From positions 1-6,267 of the forward strand of contig JADFUZ010000159.1 of NCBI GenBank assembly GCA_015222295.1: a stretch of 6,267 nucleotides of DNA, given 5' to 3'. Of the stretch, positions 1-4,876 are shown piece by piece. The translations under genes were made by a program, and so were the position numbers. How positions within the stretch are numbered: position 1 is the stretch's first letter; each line of letters begins with the position of its first letter. The notes under the pieces are model-generated. The model searched no databases. It worked only from the letters and a program-made list of their open reading frames with translations, and had not been told where the DNA came from. The stretch is from Chloroflexota bacterium (GTDB lineage Bacteria; Chloroflexota; Dehalococcoidia; GIF9; AB-539-J10).

Positions 1-1010
1 AGGACGTCGGAGAGGTACTTCACGTTGAACGCGATCTTCGCCTCTTCTCCGTCGACGAGGGCGTCGATATCGCCGGTATCGCCGCCAACCTCCTCCGCCT
101 GGGCGGAGACGGTCACCTTCCCTGGGGCCAGCTCGGCACCGGGGGTGATGACCAGCCGGACGATGCCGCTGGCGTCGCGCGCAAAGATGGAGGACATTCT
201 GGTGACGCGCAGGAACTCGCTGATGTCCACCACAGCTCTCGTGGTGTAGCTCTGCGGAATGACCTGGGAGTAGTTGGGGAATGTGCCCTGGATAAGCTGC
301 GAGACTATCTCGGCATTCTGGAGGTGGAACAGAGCCTGGCTTTTTTGCTCATTTATAGTGAATTCCACCGGCTCCTCCTGGTCTCCGAGAATCCGGTTGA
401 TCTCGGTGAGGGTTTTCGCCGGGATGATCACAGCGATTTTCTCACTAACCGGGGAGGCAAGACCCATCTTGTGGACCGCCAGTCTGAACCCGTCGGCGGC
501 TGCCAGATTGAGCCCTGTTCCTTCAAACTCGCAGCAAATCCCCGCCAGCACGGGGCGCGACTCATCGACGGCGGCGGCAAAGGCCACCTGCGTGATTGCT
601 TCTCTGAGAGCGCCTGCCTCAACGCTGGCAGTTGTGCCATCGCTGATTTGTGGTATTGGCGGGAAATCCTGAGCATCAATTCCGTTGATGTGGGCTTCAA
701 CGCGAGCGCTCTTGAATCGCACGGTATGGCTATTGGCTGGCAGCGTGATGTCAATCAGCTCGTTGGGTAGGGAGTTGACGAAGTCGATGAGCAGCCGCGC
801 GGGCACAGTGATAGTTCCCTCCTCTTCCACCTTAGCTCCGGCCCAGCATGTGGTAGCCATTTCCAGATTGGTGGCAGCCAGCTTGAGACGCGATTGCTCA
901 GCAGACAACAAAATATTCTGGGTGATGGGCAAGGTGGATCTCGTAGCCACGGTCCTGCCGACTATGCCCAGCCCTCGACTGAGGTTTTCCTGAAGGCATG
1001 ATAGTTTCAT
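1..1010 (-). CDS. dnaN: DNA polymerase III subunit beta (sliding clamp), C-terminus cut by window edge
   Basis: Reading from ATG at 1010 gives 336 codons open to the window edge. The beta clamp is a ring-shaped homodimer that encircles DNA and tethers DNA polymerase III and other partners during replication. Family signatures seen are the start MKLSCLQENL, VPARLL (69-74), SRPVLAGI (151-158, start of domain II), AADGFRLAV (171-179, usual ATDGxRLA), IPQ..TTR leading into domain III (251-258), and IAFNVKYLSDVL at the edge (domain III). Domains I and II are complete. Against a usual length of about 365-380 residues, roughly 30-45 C-terminal residues lie beyond base 1. The start is fixed by GGAGG six bases upstream. 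It is the third gene of the minus-strand cluster after fbp and rdgB, 38 bases from rdgB, and probably also has its own promoter. dnaA and recF, its frequent neighbours, are not seen on the upstream side. Confidence 0.96.
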   Translation of the reverse strand, partial: MKLSCLQENLSRGLGIVGRTVATRSTLPITQNILLSAEQSRLKLAATNLEMATTCWAGAKVEEEGTITVPARLLIDFVNSLPNELIDITLPANSHTVRFKSARVEAHINGIDAQDFPPIPQISDGTTASVEAGALREAITQVAFAAAVDESRPVLAGICCEFEGTGLNLAAADGFRLAVHKMGLASPVSEKIAVIIPAKTLTEINRILGDQEEPVEFTINEQKSQALFHLQNAEIVSQLIQGTFPNYSQVIPQSYTTRAVVDISEFLRVTRMSSIFARDASGIVRLVITPGAELAPGKVTVSAQAEEVGGDTGDIDALVDGEEAKIAFNVKYLSDV

Positions 1011-1016
1011 GGGAGA

Positions 1017-1021
1017 CCTCC
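1017..1021 (-). promoter_or_regulatory. Ribosome binding site of dnaN
   Basis: GGAGG on the minus strand lies six bases before the ATG at 1010. This near-ideal Shine-Dalgarno spacing fixes the dnaN start. Confidence 0.85.
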
Positions 1022-1042
1022 AACACTCATTGGTAACTAGTA

Positions 1043-1071
1043 ATGATACTATTCGTCTTTGCTGTCGTCAA
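1043..1071 (-). promoter_or_regulatory. Candidate sigma-70-type promoter for dnaN inside the end of rdgB
   Basis: On the minus strand, TTGACG (1071-1066, 5 of 6 matches to TTGACA) is followed after exactly 17 bases by TATCAT (1048-1043, 5 of 6 matches to TATAAT). Transcription would start near 1036 and give a leader of about 26 bases carrying the dnaN Shine-Dalgarno site. The -35 box lies within the last codons of rdgB and the -10 box directly follows its stop codon. The match is seen in the sequence; its activity is inferred. Confidence 0.55.
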
Positions 1072-1660
1072 TGAGCCGCGCTAACTCCGGCCGGGCTTTC
1101 TGGCACGCCCGGGCGCGGTGGCTGATTTCGTTCTTTGTCTCCATGGGGAGCTCCGCCATGGTCTTATCCATCTCGGGGAGGTAGAAGACCGGGTCGTAGC
1201 CAAAGCCACTTGCTCCTCTGGGTTCGAGTGAGATGACGCCGTGGCACTCGCCGGAGCACAACGTCACGACCCCCTTCGGCGTGGCTATGGCAATGACGCA
1301 TTTGAAATGAGCGCTTCGCTTCTCCCAGGGGACACCTTTGAGTCTGGCCAGCAGCGTTCTCACTCTATCTGCATCAGTGGCACCTTTGCCGGCGAAACGG
1401 GCCGAGTAGACTCCTGGTTCGCCGTTCAAAGCGTCCACTTCGAGGCCGGAATCATCGGCGACCGCAGTGAACCCGGCCGATTGAGCGCAGGCAGTAGCTT
1501 TCAGGGTGGCATTCTGCTCGTAGCTATCCCCTGACTCAACAGGAATCGTGGTTATTCCTTCGTCGGCCAGCGTGACTATCTCGTAGCCGAGGTTCTCCAG
1601 AAGCGAGCGATACTCTCTGATCTTGCCCCGGTTGGCGCTGGCCAGCAGCAGCTTGGGCAT
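1049..1660 (-). CDS. rdgB: XTP/dITP diphosphatase (non-canonical purine NTP pyrophosphatase, RdgB/HAM1 family)
   Basis: The 203-residue product is a cytosolic house-cleaning enzyme. It hydrolyses XTP, ITP and dITP to monophosphates plus pyrophosphate, keeping deaminated purines out of DNA and RNA. Numbering from ATG 1660, family motifs are all present: the N-terminal nucleotide-binding SANRGK (8-13), VADDSGLEVDAL (67-78) with the catalytic acidic pair D69/D70, GEPGVYSARFAG (80-91), GFGYDP (152-157) and SHRARA (180-185). Length matches the usual ~195-205. An in-frame TTG at 1672 would add MTNR and overlap the fbp stop by 11 bases. I prefer ATG 1660 because MPKLLLAS matches the usual family N-terminus. 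The ATG then lies one base after the fbp stop (TAGAATG), with no strong Shine-Dalgarno site, which suggests translational coupling to fbp. dnaN lies 38 bases downstream. Confidence 0.95.
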   Translation of the reverse strand: MPKLLLASANRGKIREYRSLLENLGYEIVTLADEGITTIPVESGDSYEQNATLKATACAQSAGFTAVADDSGLEVDALNGEPGVYSARFAGKGATDADRVRTLLARLKGVPWEKRSAHFKCVIAIATPKGVVTLCSGECHGVISLEPRGASGFGYDPVFYLPEMDKTMAELPMETKNEISHRARACQKARPELARLIDDSKDE

Positions 1661-1661
1661 T

Positions 1662-2762
1662 CTATTCGTCAAGTGGCTGAAACCTGGGAGCCAGTTTCTC
1701 GCTCACCTCCGGCATGGTGGTGTATTCCATCTCGTCCAGGGGCAGGCGGTGAGGCTCGAAGGGTCCCATGTACCGGAGGAAGTCCGCCATGACAAGGGCG
1801 TTTTGTCGCGCCCTATCGAAAGCGATGTCGTCAAAGAGGTCACTGGGTCCGATCAGCCTGCCCTCGGCCAACTGGAAGCCAGCCGCTATCACTCTGGGCG
1901 GACCGTCAAAGCGGGTGGCCTTGGAGCCGTGAAAGGGCACCGGCGTCAGTGGTCCGTGGTGAGAGCCTCTCATCCAACCTTTCACGATGTTGGGCGCGGC
2001 AAAGGGCTCAAGTATCTCACCCACAGCGGGAAAGATCCCCTGCGATCTGACGATGCATACCGGGTCGTCTTTGCCCACATACCTGCCGGCCATCATGGAC
2101 AATCTCTGGGTAGAGGCACAGGCGGCAATCTCGCCCGTTTGTCTGTGGTACACTGATTTGACCGCATAACGTCCCGGTGCTCCCAGGAGAACAAGCATAT
2201 CGTAGATCTCCTCGGGAGCGCTGAAGACGATCTTCTTGGCCTCCAGGACATCATGGACTTCGAATGTGAAGCCGGAATGCATGTTTGAGGCGATGACTAA
2301 CCCAATGGTATTGAAAGGGTCGGCGAACATCTTGTATAGTGGCAGGTTCCAGGCACCGGAGGCTGTCTTGTCTGCCATGAATATGAGTATGGTTTCGGCC
2401 TTGCGTTCGGTGAACTGCATCTCAGCCACGCCGGGACCGAGCCCTCTGACATTGCCAGAGAAAGCATCGGCTAGCAGGTCCTGTCCGGCACCGTGAAGCT
2501 TCAGCTTCTTGGCCACCTCCGTGCATTCCACAAAGGTGTCCCAGGCTAGCTTGTGGATTTGCTCGCTGTCTTCCCCTTTCTGGTGCGTCGTTATCAACTG
2601 GATGTCATCCCCGCAGTGTGTGACGTGGTAATCGATGAGAATCCCCTCCTCCTTGGCCCGCCCCAAGCTTTCGCGGGCTTTCTCTAGAGTGTCCGGATGG
2701 GTACAGGAATGGCCGACATAGCCACCAACGTCGGCTTTGATGGCGCTCAGTGTTATGTCCAC
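1662..2762 (-). CDS. fbp: Fructose-1,6-bisphosphate aldolase/phosphatase (bifunctional, type V FBPase)
   Basis: The 366-residue product joins DHAP and glyceraldehyde-3-phosphate into fructose 1,6-bisphosphate and then dephosphorylates it to fructose 6-phosphate, a one-enzyme irreversible gluconeogenic step typical of archaea and deep-branching bacteria. Mg-binding residues known for the Sulfolobus enzyme are visible: D11 and H18 (IKADVGGYVGHS), D52/D53 (CGDD), Q94 (GAGQD), D131 (MADK) and D232/D233. Y228 and the Schiff-base lysine K231 lie in RYVGKDD, and the second aldolase tyrosine is Y347 (MEYTT). The open frame runs back to 2942. I chose GTG 2762 because AAGGAGGT lies just before it, the product begins like the family (DITLSAIKADVGG), and the length fits the usual ~365-380. 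It is first gene of fbp-rdgB-dnaN, with a candidate promoter at 2924-2952. Confidence 0.96.
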   Translation of the reverse strand: MDITLSAIKADVGGYVGHSCTHPDTLEKARESLGRAKEEGILIDYHVTHCGDDIQLITTHQKGEDSEQIHKLAWDTFVECTEVAKKLKLHGAGQDLLADAFSGNVRGLGPGVAEMQFTERKAETILIFMADKTASGAWNLPLYKMFADPFNTIGLVIASNMHSGFTFEVHDVLEAKKIVFSAPEEIYDMLVLLGAPGRYAVKSVYHRQTGEIAACASTQRLSMMAGRYVGKDDPVCIVRSQGIFPAVGEILEPFAAPNIVKGWMRGSHHGPLTPVPFHGSKATRFDGPPRVIAAGFQLAEGRLIGPSDLFDDIAFDRARQNALVMADFLRYMGPFEPHRLPLDEMEYTTMPEVSEKLAPRFQPLDE

Positions 2763-2766
2763 TATG

Positions 2767-2774
2767 ACCTCCTT
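2767..2774 (-). promoter_or_regulatory. Strong ribosome binding site of fbp that decides the GTG start
   Basis: AAGGAGGT on the minus strand, a full complement to the 16S rRNA tail, ends four bases before GTG 2762. It argues against starting at the far upstream in-frame codon at 2942. Confidence 0.9.
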
Positions 2775-2872
2775 TCCCCAGCAATCAAAGCGGCCGGTCA
2801 AATGATGTGGGAGCGAAGTGAAGGAATCCTTGTTCTCTGCTGCGTTTGGCGGGAACTGTGAGAGTGACTGTC

Positions 2873-2890
2873 TTCCAGGGGCCCCTGGAA
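2873..2890. repeat. 18-bp perfect palindrome in the fbp leader region
   Basis: TTCCAGGGGCCCCTGGAA reads identically on both strands, with 9-bp half-sites. On the fbp transcript it would fold as a 7-bp stem with a GGCC loop, extended by three more pairs (CUG with CAG) past a two-base GA bulge. It lies about 27-44 bases downstream of the predicted fbp transcription start and 111 bases before the fbp start codon. No T-tract follows on either strand, so it does not look like an intrinsic terminator. An operator for a dimeric regulator or an mRNA leader hairpin are both possible. Confidence 0.6.
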
Positions 2891-2923
2891 CAGGCCATGT
2901 AGATCGCCGGGTAACACTTCTCC

Positions 2924-2952
2924 AGTTTAGCAAGGGAGCCATCGAAGGTCAA
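2924..2952 (-). promoter_or_regulatory. Candidate sigma-70-type promoter for fbp-rdgB-dnaN
   Basis: On the minus strand, TTGACC (2952-2947, 5 of 6) is followed after exactly 17 bases by TAAACT (2929-2924, 4 of 6). Predicted start is near 2917, giving an unusually long leader of about 155 bases before the fbp GTG. That leader contains the 18-bp palindrome at 2873-2890. The -35 box forms one end of the composite inverted repeat at 2948-2975. Activity is inferred. Confidence 0.5.
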
Positions 2953-2975
2953 GGCTCACGAGTGAGCCTCTTGAC
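2948..2975. repeat. Composite inverted repeat with a -35-like box at each end
   Basis: The core is GGCTCAC (2953-2959), a GA spacer, then GTGAGCC (2962-2968), a perfect 7-bp dyad. It is flanked by GTCAA (2948-2952) on the left and TTGAC (2971-2975) on the right, also complementary, with a two-base TC bulge on the right arm, making 12 paired positions. The flanks read as TTGACC on the minus strand, the fbp -35 box, and as TTGACA on the plus strand. No T-run follows on either strand, so a terminator is unlikely. Its position suggests an operator or UP-type control site for divergent transcription, which is inference. Confidence 0.55.
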
Positions 2976-3031
2976 AGCCGAAAGTTCCATCGTGGAGCAG
3001 TTACCCACGGCTTATCCGGGTCAAGCTGGCA

Positions 3032-3040
3032 TGCTAATAT
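3032..3040 (+). promoter_or_regulatory. Weak candidate extended -10 promoter for rsmA-ispE
   Basis: TGCTAATAT fits the extended -10 pattern TGn followed by a TATAAT-like hexamer (TAATAT, 4 of 6). The -35 position 17 bases upstream (TTATCC) is poor. Transcription would start around 3047, compatible with an rsmA start at 3060 but not at 3039. The alternative is the perfect TTGACA at 2971-2976, but I find no acceptable -10 box at 16-19 bases from it. Confidence 0.3.
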
Positions 3041-3059
3041 GGTTGTTGTCAGAGCGGAC

Positions 3060-3926
3060 ATGAACAGCGAAATGTTGCCTCAGGTTAGAGCTCTGCTCCA
3101 GCAGTTCAGTCTCAGGCCGCGGAAAAGACTGGGACAGCACTTCCTGGTTGACGGAGATGTGCTGGAACGTATCCTGTCCGCGGCTGAGCCCGAGCCCGAG
3201 GATATCATAATCGAGATAGGTCCGGGCCTGGGCATCCTGACCAGGAGGCTGGCTGAGGCAGTTAGCAGGGTTATTGCCGTGGAGCTTGATTCCAGGTTGG
3301 TGAGTATGCTGAGAAAGGAACTGGCGGCCTGGCCCAATGTTGAGATTGTCCATGGCGACGTACTGAAGACTGCGCCCCAGCAGCTCATAGCGGGCGGTTC
3401 CGGCTTCTCAGGCTGCGCCCCAAGCTACAAGGTGGTGGCCAACTTGCCTTACTACATCACTTCACCGGTACTGCGTCATTTCTTGCGGGCTTCCTCCAGG
3501 CCTTCACTGATGGTGGTCATGGTGCAGAAGGAAGTTGGCGAGGCCATAGCTGCTGTTCCCGGCAAGCTGAGCATACTGGCGGTGGGTGTTCAGTTCTACG
3601 CCAGGCCGAGCATCGTCGCCCATGTGCCGGCGGATGGCTTCTATCCGGCGCCGAAAATAGACTCGCTTGTCCTGCGCCTGGACGTCCGTCACAAGGTCGC
3701 TGTTGAGGTGGAGGACGAAGATGCTTTTCTTGACATGGTCAGTTGTGGCTTCAAGTCGCCTCGCAAGCAACTCCGGAACTCCCTGTCCCGTGCCCTGGGA
3801 ATACCCGCCGTGCAGGTCGCGGCGTCTCTGGAAAAGGCCGGTATAGAGGCCAGGCGGCGGGCGGAAACCCTCAGCATGGAGGAGTGGAGAGCGGTATACT
3901 GGGCTTTCGGCAGAAGCAGGGAGTAG
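3060..3926 (+). CDS. rsmA: 16S rRNA (adenine(1518)-N6/adenine(1519)-N6)-dimethyltransferase RsmA/KsgA
   Basis: The 288-residue product uses S-adenosylmethionine to dimethylate two adjacent adenines in the 3'-terminal helix of 16S rRNA, a late step and checkpoint in small-subunit assembly. Numbered from ATG 3060, motifs are RKRLGQHFLVD (21-31, the family N-terminal block), EIGPGLG (52-58, SAM-binding motif I), VELD (74-77, acidic residue for the SAM ribose), GDVL (99-102), the NLPYY catalytic motif (128-132) and FYPAPKIDS (194-202). The C-terminal helical domain (K.PRKQLRNSL) is present. An upstream in-frame ATG at 3039 would add seven residues. Neither start has a strong Shine-Dalgarno site. 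I chose 3060 because about 20 residues before the RLGQHF block is usual and because a possible -10 box overlaps 3039. It lies four bases upstream of ispE, a widespread pairing. Confidence 0.95.
   Translation: MNSEMLPQVRALLQQFSLRPRKRLGQHFLVDGDVLERILSAAEPEPEDIIIEIGPGLGILTRRLAEAVSRVIAVELDSRLVSMLRKELAAWPNVEIVHGDVLKTAPQQLIAGGSGFSGCAPSYKVVANLPYYITSPVLRHFLRASSRPSLMVVMVQKEVGEAIAAVPGKLSILAVGVQFYARPSIVAHVPADGFYPAPKIDSLVLRLDVRHKVAVEVEDEDAFLDMVSCGFKSPRKQLRNSLSRALGIPAVQVAASLEKAGIEARRRAETLSMEEWRAVYWAFGRSRE
3919..3923 (+). promoter_or_regulatory. Ribosome binding site of ispE inside the rsmA 3' end
   Basis: GGGAG, seven bases before ATG 3931, overlaps the last codons of rsmA. It supports this ispE start and coupled translation of the two genes. 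Confidence 0.6.
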
Positions 3927-3930
3927 TCAA

Positions 3931-4782
3931 ATGCTGACTGTTTATGCCCCGGCCAAGGTGAACCTGGTTCTCGAAGTACTGGGGGAGTGTGCTGATTATC
4001 ACGAGCTGTCCAGCGTTGTTCAAGCGATTGGCCTGTACGACGTGCTCAATTTCGAACTGGCGGACGAACTTTCTTTCGAGTGCAGTGAAGCGAGCCTGGA
4101 GAGTCACAATCTGGTAGTTGAAGCAGCCACGCTGCTCAGGGAAGCGACAGGGCATCGTGACGGGGCGCGGATAGAACTGCGTAAGCATATTCCCTGGGGG
4201 ATGGGACTTGGAGGTGGCAGCAGCGATGCCGCCAGTACTCTCAAGGCGCTTAGCAAACTCTGGAAGCTGGAGCTACCGACTCTCGACTTGCTTTCTCTGG
4301 CCTTCAGGCTGGGCTCAGATGTCCCTTTCTTCATCTACGGAGGTACCGGTCTGATAGAGGGGAGGGGGGAAAGGGTAACCCCTTTGGCGCCCCTGACCCC
4401 GACCTGCTTTGTATTACTGCTGCCGTCGGTGGCTGTGATGCCGGGGAAGACGAAGCAACTCTACGGCAAGCTGAAAGCTGGCGACTACACCGAGGGGCAA
4501 TTCGTTCGTGCAGCCCTGCTCTCTCTGAGGCGGAGTGGCACGGTCCTTCCGAGTCTGATGTGGAACGCCTTTGAGAGAGTAGCTTACGACCTGTTTCCCG
4601 AACTCGATGAGCTCAGGAGCACCCTGGAGAAAGCCGGAGCTTCCAGTGTCTGTCTGGCCGGCTCCGGTCCGTGTCTTTTCACCCCTGTCACGGAAGAGGG
4701 TAGGGCCAGGGAGATATGTTTGCGCCTGGAAGGCCAGGGGCTGCAATGCTACCTGACACGTTCTGTGGCTGCGCAACAATAG
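3931..4782 (+). CDS. ispE: 4-diphosphocytidyl-2-C-methyl-D-erythritol kinase (MEP pathway)
   Basis: The 283-residue GHMP-family kinase phosphorylates CDP-methylerythritol with ATP in the MEP route to isopentenyl diphosphate, in the cytosol. Motif 1 is APAKVNLVLEV (6-16) with the catalytic lysine K9. The ATP-binding glycine loop is GLGGGSSDAAS (92-102). GSDVPFF (128-134) carries the catalytic aspartate D130, and the C-terminal glycine motif is LAGSGPCLF (242-250). Length matches the usual ~280-300. One oddity is that the substrate-binding motif usually written DGYHEL reads ADYHEL (21-26). Y23 and H24 are kept but one residue, by position the glycine, is absent: K9 to Y23 spans 14 residues against 15 in the E. 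coli enzyme. It follows rsmA by four bases and is probably co-transcribed. Its end faces the tRNA nucleotidyltransferase gene. Confidence 0.95.
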   Translation: MLTVYAPAKVNLVLEVLGECADYHELSSVVQAIGLYDVLNFELADELSFECSEASLESHNLVVEAATLLREATGHRDGARIELRKHIPWGMGLGGGSSDAASTLKALSKLWKLELPTLDLLSLAFRLGSDVPFFIYGGTGLIEGRGERVTPLAPLTPTCFVLLLPSVAVMPGKTKQLYGKLKAGDYTEGQFVRAALLSLRRSGTVLPSLMWNAFERVAYDLFPELDELRSTLEKAGASSVCLAGSGPCLFTPVTEEGRAREICLRLEGQGLQCYLTRSVAAQQ

Positions 4783-4783
4783 C

Positions 4784-4860
4784 TGGCGCTGGCGCCATCG
4801 TTTCCCCGAACGGTCCTGCGCCTGCACAGGCATGGTGGTGGCACGGGAGTGTTACTCCGT
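4784..4860. terminator. Hairpin cluster between convergent genes, possible bidirectional terminator
   Basis: Three short inverted repeats fill most of the 94-base gap between ispE and the tRNA nucleotidyltransferase gene. They are TGGCG/CGCCA with a CTGG loop (4784-4797), GCCTG/CAGGC with a CA loop (4820-4831), and ACGGGAGT/ACTCCGT with a GTT loop and one bulged G (4843-4860). None is followed by a proper T-tract in either direction; only TTT occurs after the first. Termination is plausible from the convergent layout but is not shown by a canonical signal. Confidence 0.35.
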
Positions 4861-4876
4861 CGCCGGCGCCTCTCGG

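Noticed and set aside
274..770. Open frames on the plus strand and in other minus frames within dnaN
   Set aside because: The dnaN frame is continuous and motif-rich across this span, so these are shadow frames of GC-rich coding sequence.
1623..2156. 177-codon plus-strand open frame opposite fbp
   Set aside because: It lies antisense to a complete, well-supported enzyme and has no domain features.
2763..2917. Riboswitch or T-box in the long fbp leader
   Set aside because: No T-box TGGNACCGCG-like sequence, no recognisable riboswitch core and no terminator/anti-terminator arrangement was seen.
2763..2942. 60-codon N-terminal extension of fbp back to an in-frame start at 2942
   Set aside because: A strong AAGGAGGT directly precedes GTG 2762, the extension does not resemble the family N-terminus, and it contains the 18-bp palindrome and most of the likely leader.
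2948..2975. Reading the inverted repeat as an intrinsic terminator
   Set aside because: No T-tract follows on either strand, and it lies between divergent genes where nothing needs terminating.
2818..3063. 81-codon plus-strand open frame starting GTG with GGAG upstream
   Set aside because: It runs through the palindrome and the divergent promoter region, overlaps the rsmA start and has no recognisable domain. It is most likely chance.
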